Positions 55,731-63,619 of a stretch of 64,000 bases of DNA are shown here, piece after piece (position 1 is the first letter of the stretch; each line of letters begins with the position of its first letter). The notes beneath the pieces are model-generated. The model did not search any database. It had not been told where the DNA came from and saw nothing but the letters and a program-made list of their open reading frames with translations. The stretch comes from Janibacter alkaliphilus (GTDB lineage Bacteria; Actinomycetota; Actinomycetes; Actinomycetales; Dermatophilaceae). Made by a program: the position numbers and the translations under genes. The stretch covers positions 1,054,001-1,118,000 of the forward strand of contig NZ_JACBZX010000001.1 of the NCBI RefSeq assembly GCF_013408565.1, read 5' to 3'.

Positions 55731-57839
55731 CTACGCGGCGTGCCGCGGCTGCCGGGAGTCGCGCGGCCACCAGAAGCGGTCGCCGAGCAGCAGCGCCAGC
55801 GCCGGGACGAGCACGGTGCGCACCAGCAGGGTGTCCAGCAGCACGCCGATGCAGATGATCGTGCCGATCTGGGCGAGCACGACCAGCGGCAGCACCCCGA
55901 GCACCGCGAAGACCGCGGCCAGCAGGATCCCGGCGCTGGTGATGACGCCGCCGGTGGCCGCCAGTGCGCGGAGCATCCCCTCACGGGTGCCGTGCGCGGG
56001 CCACTCCTCCCGCGCGCGGGTGACGAGGAAGATGTTGTAGTCCACCCCGAGCGCCACGAGGAAGAGGAAGGCGAAGAGCGGCGCGTTGCCGCCGAGCGCG
56101 GTGAAGCCGAAGACCCCGGTGAAGACCCACCAGGACAGCCCGAGGCTGGCGAGGAAGGTGGCCACGACGGTCGCGACGAGCAGCACCGGCGCCACCAGGG
56201 AGCGCAGCAGACCGACGAGCGCGATCAGCACGAGGCCGAGCGCCAGCGGCATGATCGTCAGCTGGTCGTCGGTGTAGGCCGCCTCGGCGTCGATCGCCTC
56301 GGCGGTGCTGCCGCCGACATAGCTGTCGGTGCCGTCGAGCGCGGCGCGCAGGTCACGCACGGTCTGCTCGGCGGCGTCGGTGTCCGGGGCGTCGGCGAGG
56401 GTGACCGACAGGCCGGCGAGGTCGCCGTCCTCGGTGCTGCCGGAGGGGCGGACCAAGGCCACGCCGTCGGTGCCCTCGACCCGCTGCTGGACCTCGGCGA
56501 CGTCGTCACGGGTGAGCACGCTGGTCGGGTTGGTGGAGCCGGCCGGGAAGGACTCGCCGAGGCGCTCGCCGGTGGTGATGGACTCCGGGGTGTCGAGGAA
56601 CTGCTCGGCGTCCGGCAGCCCGAGCCGCACCTGGCTGATCCCGGCGGCGCCGACGGCGAGCACGAGCAGCGCCCCGGCGACGAAGGCTGCCGGACGGGCG
56701 GCCACCCGGTCCCCGATCCGGCGCCACAGGCTGCGCCCGTCGGAGAGGGTCTCCTGGCCCTCGCGCGGCACCTGCGGCCAGAAGACCCACCGCCCGAGGT
56801 AGGAGAGCACCGCCGGCAGCACCACCAGGGCGTAGAGGACGGCGACGACGATGCCGACGGCGCAGGCGAGCCCGAGGCCCCGGGTGGTGGGGAAGGCGGA
56901 CAGCAGCAGGGTGAGCACCCCGACGACGACCGTGGTGGCGCTGGCGAGCACGGCGTGCGCGGTGCGGGTCAGCGAGGTGGCCAGGGCCTCGCGCCGGTCG
57001 GCGGTGCGGCGCAGCTCGTCGCGGTAGCGGGAGATGAGCAGCAGGGCGTAGTTGGTGCCGGCGCCGAAGACGAGCACCGAGAGGATGCCGGTGGTCGACT
57101 CGTCCCACGCGGTGCCGGTGGCCTTGAGCACGGTCGTCGCCGCGATCGAGGCGACCCGGTCGCCGGTGCCGATGACCAGCAGCGGGAAGATCCACAGCAC
57201 CGGGGAGCGATAAGTGACGACGAGCAGGGTGGCGACCACGGTGGCGGTGGCACCGAGCAGGCGGAAGTCGGCCCCCTCGAAGACCGCGGCGAGGTCGGCC
57301 TGGATGGCGCTGGGCCCGGTGACCCCGACGTCCACACCGTCCGGGGTGTCGTCGGCGAGGCGCTCGCGGAGGTCGGTGACCGCGGCCGAGGTGTCGGTGG
57401 CGGTGGTGGCCTCGACCGGGGTGACGACGACCGCGGCGGTGCCGTCGTCGCTGACGGTGATCGGTGGCGGACCGCCGCGCTGCCCGTCCTGGCCGGCCGA
57501 CCCGTCCTGACCCGCCTGGGCGTCGGGAGCGCTCTGCCCTGACTGGCTGCCGGTGAGGTCCGTGGCCAGGGCGGTCAGCTCGTCGAGCTGGCCGTCGGTG
57601 AGGCTTCCCGAGGCCGCGGTGAAGAGGATGACCGCGGTGGAGTCGTCCTGCTGCGGGAGCTGCTCGGCCAGCGCGGTCGCGGTGGTGCTCTCGGCGCCGT
57701 CGGGCAGCGAGTCGGTGACCGACGGGTCGCGCTCGGCCGGGCCGGCGGCGAAGGCGAGCCCGGAGAGGATGAGCGCCAGCAGGATCACCGCCCAGGCGGA
57801 CCGCTTGCTCGTGATGAGTGCGGTGAGGCGCTGCGACAT
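55731..57839 (-). CDS. MMPL-family membrane transporter
   Basis: 702 residues from ATG 57839, with GAGGAG ten bases upstream. About 11-12 membrane helices in two halves, each preceded by a large outer loop, as in YdfJ/MmpL proteins of the RND group. Recognisable segments are GAGTNYALLLISRYRDELRR in the first half and VALGVDYNIFLVTRAREEW in the second, with the intramembrane Asp-Tyr pair used for proton coupling. A Gln/Gly/Asp-rich stretch (near 110-130) lies in the first loop. The substrate is unknown; the divergent MarR gene probably controls it. Confidence 0.94.
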   Translation of the reverse strand: MSQRLTALITSKRSAWAVILLALILSGLAFAAGPAERDPSVTDSLPDGAESTTATALAEQLPQQDDSTAVILFTAASGSLTDGQLDELTALATDLTGSQSGQSAPDAQAGQDGSAGQDGQRGGPPPITVSDDGTAAVVVTPVEATTATDTSAAVTDLRERLADDTPDGVDVGVTGPSAIQADLAAVFEGADFRLLGATATVVATLLVVTYRSPVLWIFPLLVIGTGDRVASIAATTVLKATGTAWDESTTGILSVLVFGAGTNYALLLISRYRDELRRTADRREALATSLTRTAHAVLASATTVVVGVLTLLLSAFPTTRGLGLACAVGIVVAVLYALVVLPAVLSYLGRWVFWPQVPREGQETLSDGRSLWRRIGDRVAARPAAFVAGALLVLAVGAAGISQVRLGLPDAEQFLDTPESITTGERLGESFPAGSTNPTSVLTRDDVAEVQQRVEGTDGVALVRPSGSTEDGDLAGLSVTLADAPDTDAAEQTVRDLRAALDGTDSYVGGSTAEAIDAEAAYTDDQLTIMPLALGLVLIALVGLLRSLVAPVLLVATVVATFLASLGLSWWVFTGVFGFTALGGNAPLFAFLFLVALGVDYNIFLVTRAREEWPAHGTREGMLRALAATGGVITSAGILLAAVFAVLGVLPLVVLAQIGTIICIGVLLDTLLVRTVLVPALALLLGDRFWWPRDSRQPRHAA

Positions 57840-57860
57840 GCTGGCTAGACTCCTCGGAAA

Positions 57861-57879
57861 GCTCAGTAGATTGCTAAGC
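57861..57879. promoter_or_regulatory. Candidate MarR operator between the MMPL and marR genes
   Basis: GCTCAG-N7-CTAAGC is an inverted repeat with one mismatch. TGCTAAGCA (57872-57880) is itself a small palindrome. A plus-strand -10-like TAGATT (57867-57872) lies inside. Confidence 0.4.
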
Positions 57880-57893
57880 AGGTGAGATACCTC

Positions 57894-58415
57894 GTGAGCG
57901 AAGGTAGCGCAGCGTCCGGGGTCGGCGCCAACGGCGCAGCGGGGCGTGGTCTCGAGGGTCAGGACCCTGGGCACGGTGCCGTGGGTGCGCCGGCGGGGGA
58001 GCGCACGACGTCGCAGGCGCTGCGTGCCCTGACGGTGGTGTCGGCGGCCGTGCCGGGTGCCGTCGCCCGGCGCACGGGGTTGTCGCACAACGAGCTGGCG
58101 GTGCTCGAGCTGCTCGCCGAGGGGCCGCACGGGCCGAGCGAGCTGGCGCGGTCGTTGGACGTGACGACAGCGGCGGCGTCGGGAATCGTCGACCGGCTGG
58201 TGGCGCGGGGTCATGCCGAGCGGAGCGCGCACCCGCAGGACCGGCGCCGCACGGTGGTGGCGGTCTCGGCGTCGGGGCGGGAGACGTTGGTGGCCGAGCT
58301 GATGCCGATGTTCGAGGCGCTGCGCCAGCTGGAGGAGGAGCTGAGCGTCGATGAGCGGGAGGTCGTGCGCGGCTACCTGGAACGGGCCACGGAGGCGATG
58401 CGCCGCGCGCTCTGA
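57894..58415 (+). CDS. MarR-family transcriptional regulator
   Basis: 173 residues from GTG 57894. AGGTGAG seven bases before favours this start over GTG 57882. The winged helix-turn-helix reads GLSHNELAVLELLAEGPHGPSELARSLDVTTAAASGIVDRLVARGHAERSAHPQDRRRTVVAVSASG, with helices flanking for dimerisation. The first 45 residues are Gly/Ala-rich and variable. Divergent from the MMPL gene with 54 bases between start codons, so repression of that exporter is the likely role; the inducer is unknown. Confidence 0.93.
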   Translation: MSEGSAASGVGANGAAGRGLEGQDPGHGAVGAPAGERTTSQALRALTVVSAAVPGAVARRTGLSHNELAVLELLAEGPHGPSELARSLDVTTAAASGIVDRLVARGHAERSAHPQDRRRTVVAVSASGRETLVAELMPMFEALRQLEEELSVDEREVVRGYLERATEAMRRAL

Positions 58416-58568
58416 CGCGGGCGCGTGGTGCGGAGCAGGCATCACAGGCACCGAGCCCGGCTCGCCGTAGCCTCCAGCTCACCGATGGCCTTCGGATGCG
58501 CGATGCGGGCGCGCGAGGTGCTGGTCGTCCGAGCCAGATGCCTGTCGTGGTGGGGGACATGCTTCTGC

Positions 58569-58589
58569 GCCCGCCGGTGGTGGGCGGGC
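58569..58589. terminator. Short hairpin downstream of the HNH gene
   Basis: GCCCGCC and its complement GGCGGGC around a seven-base loop, 16 bases after the minus-strand stop at 58605. The rest of the 58416-58604 gap shows nothing recognisable. Confidence 0.35.
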
Positions 58590-58604
58590 TGCGGGGCGGG
58601 GTGG

Positions 58605-60149
58605 TCAGGTGTGCCAGGTGACGCCGGTAGCGGTGATGGTCGCGCTCAGGTCGCGGGCATGGACGTGGGTGTGGTGGCGCGAGCAGAGCAGGGCGGCGTT
58701 GGCCAGGTCGCTGCGCCCGCCGCGGCTCCACCAGGTCACGTGGTGCGCCTCGCACCAGGTCGCCGGGATGGTGCACCCCGGGTAGCTGCACCCGCCGTCG
58801 CGGTGGACCAGGGCCCTGCGCTGCCCGGCGGTGAAGAGCCGCACCGACCGGCCCATGTCGAGCAGCTCCCCCCGCGAGCCCAGGACGGCCGGGACGATCC
58901 CGGCGTCACAGGCCAGGCGGCGCGCGGTCTCGGGCGAGAGGACCTCCCCGGTCCCGGTCACCGCCCCACCCTGCGGGCTGTCCCCGGTCAGGGTCGCCAG
59001 CGGGATCGTCACCATCACCTGCGCCTTGCTCGTGGTCGGCTGCGCACCCACGGGGCTGGCGACGGCCCGACCGACCAGGTCGAGGAGGGCGTCCGCGCGG
59101 CGCCACGCCGCCGACCGCGGATCCGGGGCACCGTCCTCCGCCGGGACCGGCCCGGACAGCGCCGCCAGCGCGCTGTCCAGGACCGCGGCCCCCTCGGCGT
59201 CCAACGTCACCCGGTAGGTCACCAGGCCTGACCCGCTCGCGGGGCTGCGGTGCAGCCGACGCGCCGCGCGGCACCGCTGATCCTCCGCCTCCAGATCCCG
59301 CGCCGGACGCAGCAACCGCCGCGTGCGCGCCAGCACGATCCCCAGCTGCCGCTCGGTCAACCCCGCCCGCCGCACCATGCGCCGCTCGCTGTCGACCGGC
59401 CCCTGGCACCGTCCGTCCTCGCCTTCGTGCCTCTCCTCGCCGTGCGTCTCGTCCCCCGGCTCCGGGACGCTGCCGGACGTGCTGTCATCACCCGGCTCGT
59501 CCGGGTCGAGGCCTCCGCCAGGGCCGTCACCGCTGCCGGGGGCAGCCGCCCAAGCCGGGTCGCACGGTCCCGCCGGGACTGTGCGATCCCGCGCCGCCGC
59601 CAGCACGTGCCCCAGATCCTCGGCCAGCAGCCCCGGGTCCGCGACCGGCGCCACCTCGTCCACGAACCGCACCAACCGCGCCGCCGACGCCAACGACAGC
59701 TCCCCCACCGAGAACGCCCCCAGCACATCCCCCACCCCCGCCGGGTCTCCCACACCCGCCGGCCCGCCACCACCGCTGCCGTCCTCGCCAGCCAGTCGGG
59801 TCATGTCCTGCGGCACCAGGCTCCCCGACAGCCCCGCCCGCGCCACCGCCAGCACCTGCCCCACATGCCGCACCTCCGGATCCGGGGCGGACCGCCCTTC
59901 GTGCCGGCACACCCAGTCGTGCTCGCTCCACCCCGCCTCCCTCGGCAGCCCCCGCACCACCCCTTCACGCGCCAACGCCACCTCGGCCACCGCCAGCCGC
60001 TGCCGCAACCGTCCGATCTCCGCCAGCGCGTCCCCCACCGCCGCGTCACCCAGCCGCCACGCCGCCTCGTTCGAGGCGCACACCTCGTCCACGAGCACCC
60101 CGACCGAACCGGGGAGCTCCCCGTCCGGACGCATCGCCGACATCGACAT
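58605..60149 (-). CDS. DUF222 / HNH endonuclease-domain protein
   Basis: 514 residues from ATG 60149. The N-terminal helical DUF222 region (MSMSAMRPDGELPGSVGVLVDEV to about 420) includes LSLASAARLVRFVDEV and RLLRPARDLEAEDQRCRAARRLH. The C-terminal HNH motif is CSYPGCTIPATWCEAHHVTWWSRGGRSDLANAALLCSRHHTHVH with the Cys and His metal ligands. These multi-copy actinobacterial proteins are often called 13E12-type; mobility or nuclease activity is unproven. TATGAT six bases before the ATG implies a leaderless message. Confidence 0.93.
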   Translation of the reverse strand: MSMSAMRPDGELPGSVGVLVDEVCASNEAAWRLGDAAVGDALAEIGRLRQRLAVAEVALAREGVVRGLPREAGWSEHDWVCRHEGRSAPDPEVRHVGQVLAVARAGLSGSLVPQDMTRLAGEDGSGGGGPAGVGDPAGVGDVLGAFSVGELSLASAARLVRFVDEVAPVADPGLLAEDLGHVLAAARDRTVPAGPCDPAWAAAPGSGDGPGGGLDPDEPGDDSTSGSVPEPGDETHGEERHEGEDGRCQGPVDSERRMVRRAGLTERQLGIVLARTRRLLRPARDLEAEDQRCRAARRLHRSPASGSGLVTYRVTLDAEGAAVLDSALAALSGPVPAEDGAPDPRSAAWRRADALLDLVGRAVASPVGAQPTTSKAQVMVTIPLATLTGDSPQGGAVTGTGEVLSPETARRLACDAGIVPAVLGSRGELLDMGRSVRLFTAGQRRALVHRDGGCSYPGCTIPATWCEAHHVTWWSRGGRSDLANAALLCSRHHTHVHARDLSATITATGVTWHT

Positions 60150-60161
60150 GAATCGATCATA
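60150..60161 (-). promoter_or_regulatory. Leaderless promoter of the HNH gene
   Basis: On the minus strand, TATGAT (plus coordinates 60156-60161) ends six bases before ATG 60149; it is the best -10 match of the leaderless set. Confidence 0.6.
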
Positions 60162-60317
60162 TGTTCGGCCACCGATAGCCCAGCTGGCCTCGCTGGCGCT
60201 GTGGTCCGGCAGCCGCCGACCCCGCCCCCTGTGGACACGCGGCTCCCGGCCTGGACACAGCGGTCGGCCCCAGAGAAGTCCGTGGCCGCTCTCGCCACGG
60301 TGTGCCAGGGTGCCGCC

Positions 60318-60848
60318 ATGACGTGGCGGGCACCGGAGGTCGAGGACACGCGTCCCGACCTCGACATGACACTGGACGAACGGGCGACCCTCCTCGACTG
60401 GCTCGAGCTCTACCGGGCGACGGTGCCGCTCAAGGTCGCCGGGCTGACCGGCGAGGAGCTGTGCCGGGCGGCGGTTCCCGGGTCGAGCCTCAGCCTGCTC
60501 GGCGTGGTCCGCCACCTCGCCGAGGTCGAGCGCTACTGGTGCACCGACATCCTGCTGGGGCAGGAGACGCCGGACCTCTACTCGACCCGGGATGCGCCGG
60601 AGGCATGCTTCGACGCGGCGACGGCCGAGGGCGCCGAAGGGGATCTGCGCACCTTCGACGTCGAGGTCGAGCGCTCCCGTCGGCACGTCGCGGCGGTGCC
60701 CGACCTCGGCACCAGCGGCCAGGGGCTGCGGCACGGCGAGCCCGTCTCGCTGCGCTGGATCCTCAGCCACCTGATCGAGGAGTACGCGCGGCACCTCGGG
60801 CACATGGACATGCTCCGCGGTGCGATCGACGGGCGCACCGGCTACTGA
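60318..60848 (+). CDS. DinB-like DUF664 family protein
   Basis: 176 residues from ATG 60318. A four-helix DinB-fold outline: LDERATLLDWLELYRATVPLKVAGLTGEEL, SLLGVVRHLAEVERYWCTDILLG with the first His metal ligand, and ILSHLIEEYARHLGHMDMLRGAIDG with the later His pair. Members include metal-dependent thiol transferases; which reaction this one does is not visible. A weak CAGGGT lies six bases before the start. Convergent with the DUF6177-like gene. Confidence 0.92.
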   Translation: MTWRAPEVEDTRPDLDMTLDERATLLDWLELYRATVPLKVAGLTGEELCRAAVPGSSLSLLGVVRHLAEVERYWCTDILLGQETPDLYSTRDAPEACFDAATAEGAEGDLRTFDVEVERSRRHVAAVPDLGTSGQGLRHGEPVSLRWILSHLIEEYARHLGHMDMLRGAIDGRTGY

Positions 60849-60941
60849 GGGTCAGACGGCTCGGTTCTCGGGCCGCGCGGCACACCTCACCGCGGCAACC
60901 TCACCCCTTCGCCTAGGGCAGTCGACTCACCGCAGCACGCC

Positions 60942-62309
60942 TCACCGCGCCACCTCCTCCGGGCGGTCCACCTGCGTGTCGTGCGTGACGACGAGATCGA
61001 CGCTCGCGCCCCACGCCCGCGCCTGCTCCCCCAGACCCGCCGCGTCCACCGTCTCGAAGGGCAGCACCCAGCCCTGCTCCGCCTCGACGAGCCGCCCGCC
61101 GCTGCGGCTGTCCAGCTCGGCGGTCGGCACCCCGGGGAAGCGGTCGCGCCGCGCCACGAGCACCCCGAGCCGGGAGGTGCGCATCGCGGCCTCGTCGACG
61201 AGCTGGTCGGCTGCGCCGGTGCGGCGGACGACGAAGCCGAGCTGGGTGCCGGCCGCGAGCAGGCGACGCCCCAGCCCTTTCTGCGCCGCGTCGGTGGTCA
61301 GCTCGGTCGGGACCGTGGCGGTCAGGTGCACCCGCTCGGTGACACCCCCGGGCTGGGGCTGGATCTTCAGCGAGCCGTCGCACCCGTCGCCCGAGATGGC
61401 GAGGTCGACCCCTTCGGGCGAGAGGTGCCGGCCCATCTCGGTGATGAGGTCGCGCTCCCACGGGGTGTCTGCCGGCTCCAGTCTCCCGGCCCCGGCGAGC
61501 GGTGGCAGACCAAGGATCTCGACGACCCGGTCGGCGAGCTGCCCGATGGCCGGCGAGGGGTAGGGGTGCAGGGTCTCGACGTCCACCACCAGCTGGGTCG
61601 TCTCCCCGTCCGGCGCCGGGACCGCCTCGCCGGCACCCACCGCGAAGCGCTCCCCGTCCCACGTCACCGGCTGCCCGGTGACGGCGTCCCGGGCGGCGGC
61701 GCCGTCGTCGACCACCCAGCGCACCGCGCCGCTGGCGACGAAGCGCTCCAGCACGGGGGTGAGCCGGGTGCTCGGCGGGGTGAGCAGCACCAGCCGCGGC
61801 TGGTCGCCGCCGATGCGCCGCACGGCGTGCAGCAGCCACGGGCTGAGCCAGAGCACGGGCCGGCGCTGCACGAGCACCGCCTCCTCGCTCCCGACCGCGT
61901 CGAAGGGGAGACCGTGGTCAGGGGGCGGTCCCCCTTCGCCGGTCTCGTCCGGCGGGTTGCCCAGGTCGTGCACCTGCCCGGCCGCCTGCTCGGCGACCCT
62001 CGCCGCCACCAGACGGGCCAGCTGCAGGCCGGCGGTGGTGAGGGTGGAGATCTCGGTCCACCGCGTCTCGGCGGCGCTGGTCGTCCGCATCCCGAGACGG
62101 CGGGCGGCGCCGACGGGGTCGTGGACGGGCCGGGGCGGACCGACCCACAGCACCGGTCGGTCGTGGGCGTCGGCGACGACGACGAGACCGTGCCCGTCGT
62201 CCCCGCCGATCCGCAGCCCGGCGCCCGGCCCGGCGGCCTCGTCGACGGCGATGGCGAGGCTGGTCGGATCGATGTCACGGGCGGTGGTGACGACCAGGTC
62301 GTAGCTCAT
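60942..62309 (-). CDS. DUF6177-like protein associated with type VII secretion loci
   Basis: 455 residues from ATG 62309. It opens MSYDLVVTTARDIDPTSLAIAVDEAAG. Other visible segments are VLWVGPPRPVHDP, ETRWTEISTLTTAGLQLARLVAARVAEQAAG, RRPVLWLSPWLLHAVRRIGGDQPRLVLLTPPSTRLT and TQLVVDVETLHPYPSPAIGQLADRV. There is no signal peptide, membrane helix or recognisable catalytic motif. Such proteins occur beside WXG-type genes in Actinobacteria; the name is from memory of this pattern. Divergent from three WXG-like genes. Function is unknown. Confidence 0.8.
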   Translation of the reverse strand: MSYDLVVTTARDIDPTSLAIAVDEAAGPGAGLRIGGDDGHGLVVVADAHDRPVLWVGPPRPVHDPVGAARRLGMRTTSAAETRWTEISTLTTAGLQLARLVAARVAEQAAGQVHDLGNPPDETGEGGPPPDHGLPFDAVGSEEAVLVQRRPVLWLSPWLLHAVRRIGGDQPRLVLLTPPSTRLTPVLERFVASGAVRWVVDDGAAARDAVTGQPVTWDGERFAVGAGEAVPAPDGETTQLVVDVETLHPYPSPAIGQLADRVVEILGLPPLAGAGRLEPADTPWERDLITEMGRHLSPEGVDLAISGDGCDGSLKIQPQPGGVTERVHLTATVPTELTTDAAQKGLGRRLLAAGTQLGFVVRRTGAADQLVDEAAMRTSRLGVLVARRDRFPGVPTAELDSRSGGRLVEAEQGWVLPFETVDAAGLGEQARAWGASVDLVVTHDTQVDRPEEVAR

Positions 62310-62341
62310 GCCGAGTCATCGTGGCACGACGATCGCGCGCC

Positions 62342-62401
62342 GGTTGCCTTCGACCGCAACCACTTCCGAGGCCGTTCCGGTTGCGAGCACCCAGGTCCTG
62401 G
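62342..62401. promoter_or_regulatory. Candidate regulatory region between the DUF6177-like gene and the WXG-like genes
   Basis: GGTTGC (62342-62347) and GCAACC (62356-62361) form an inverted repeat, and a third GGTTGC lies at 62379-62384. A small palindrome CCAGGTCCTGG follows at 62391-62401. It may bind a regulator controlling both directions. Confidence 0.35.
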
Positions 62402-62466
62402 GTTTGCATGGTGACGCACGGGTAGCCGGAGGGGCCGGCACCCACGAGCAGGGGAAAGTGAGTGGC

Positions 62467-62802
62467 ATGAAGTTCGACATGGGCAGCACCACGCTGGGCA
62501 CCCTCTCCAAGGGGACGCAGGGCTCGCACGACGACCTCGGGTCGTTGGTCAAGGAGCTGGTCCGGGCGGTGGAGCCGCTGGAGGGCAAGTTCAACGGTCG
62601 GGGCCGGGTCGCCTTCGACAGCTTCAAGCAGCGCACCGACGAGGTCGCCGCCGAGCTCAACAGCTCGCTAGCCAAGATCCTCGAGGGCCAGGGCGAGATG
62701 GACCTCGCCTTCCACACCGGTGACGAGGAGGCCGGGCAGAACGCCTCGCAGTCCGAGGGCAAGTCCAGCTTCGACCGGGCCCGTTTCAGCGGCCAGGCCT
62801 GA
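62467..62802 (+). CDS. WXG100-like small protein 1
   Basis: 111 residues from ATG 62467 (GTG 62458 in frame is an alternative; the AGGGGAAA site lies between ideal spacings for both). Two predicted helices (DDLGSLVKELVRAVEPLEGKF and RVAFDSFKQRTDEVAAELNSSLAKILEGQGEMDLAFHTG) are joined by F42-N-G44, a W-to-F variant of the WXG turn. The length fits WXG100 proteins exported as helical-hairpin dimers by type VII systems. It is likely co-transcribed with the next three genes. Confidence 0.83.
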   Translation: MKFDMGSTTLGTLSKGTQGSHDDLGSLVKELVRAVEPLEGKFNGRGRVAFDSFKQRTDEVAAELNSSLAKILEGQGEMDLAFHTGDEEAGQNASQSEGKSSFDRARFSGQA

Positions 62803-62836
62803 CGGCAGATCGACGAGCAGAGGGGAAGCAGCAGAC

Positions 62837-63145
62837 ATGCCATCGATGGATCGGATCAGCTACGACACCGGCGTCTCGGGCGAGGTGCAGGGCGACATCG
62901 GCAGGATCGTGGGTCGGCTGGAGTCGCTGATGTCCACGCGGGACTCGCAGGTGGCCACCGCCATGGCCGACTTCCAGGCGGACGGGGTCTCCGAGGAGTA
63001 CCGCCACGTCGAGGACCGCTGGAGCAAGGCCTCCGGCGAGGTGCGCTCGATCATCGCGCTGGTCAAGGACACGCTCTCGTTGAACGACGAGACGGCCACG
63101 ACCACCCAGTCGCGGGCGAGCAACGCCGTCAAGAACATCGGCTGA
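62837..63145 (+). CDS. WXG100-like small protein 2
   Basis: 102 residues from ATG 62837, with GAGGGGA about ten bases upstream. Helical pattern SGEVQGDIGRIVGRLESLMSTRDSQVATAMADF, a turn at QADGVS, then EEYRHVEDRWSKASGEVRSIIALVKDTLSLNDETATTTQSRAS. The turn has DG but no Trp, so the WXG motif is degenerate; length and context still fit the family. Probably a partner of protein 1, forming a heterodimer, which is inference. Confidence 0.82.
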   Translation: MPSMDRISYDTGVSGEVQGDIGRIVGRLESLMSTRDSQVATAMADFQADGVSEEYRHVEDRWSKASGEVRSIIALVKDTLSLNDETATTTQSRASNAVKNIG

Positions 63146-63253
63146 CGCGGCGGCCACCACGCCAGGCCGGCGCTGCCGGTGTGGCGTGGATGGCCGTTAT
63201 CGGTGCGCGCGCGGGCGCACCGGGGTTGTCGGGGACAGACGTCAGGAGCAGCA

Positions 63254-63619
63254 GTGGGGACGAAGTGGGACATCGACGGCCCGGCGGTGGGCCGGGTCAT
63301 CGAGAGGGCAGCGGGCAAGGCGGACGGCTACGAGGGTGATGTCACCAAGGTCGGTGAGGGCTTCGCCGAGCTGCAGGGCGTGCTGACGAACTCGCAGCTG
63401 GTCGCGAAGCGGGTGGACGACTTCGCGAGCGAGGTGGTGTACGACGACCTCGGCACGATCCAGGGGCACACCGCGTCCGCGATCATGGGCACGACCGAGG
63501 CGGTGGGTCACTACCTCGACGGCCACGAGCAGATGGCGCAGACCGCCCAGGGCAACGCCACCAAGGCCAGCTATCCCACACCGCCGGGGGTCGGCAGCGA
63601 CGGCTCCGGGACCAGCTGA
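63254..63619 (+). CDS. Small DUF6507-like protein of the type VII cluster
   Basis: 121 residues from GTG 63254, with AGGAG five bases upstream. It opens MGTKWDIDGPAVGRVIERAAGKADGYEGDVTKVGEGFAELQGVLTNSQLV and ends in a Pro/Gly/Ser tail. The WDIDP/G-type start and two-helix pattern recall the DUF6507 family found with WXG proteins. The stop overlaps the next start by one base (TGATG), implying that it is made together with that protein, perhaps as a co-secreted partner. Confidence 0.8.
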   Translation: MGTKWDIDGPAVGRVIERAAGKADGYEGDVTKVGEGFAELQGVLTNSQLVAKRVDDFASEVVYDDLGTIQGHTASAIMGTTEAVGHYLDGHEQMAQTAQGNATKASYPTPPGVGSDGSGTS

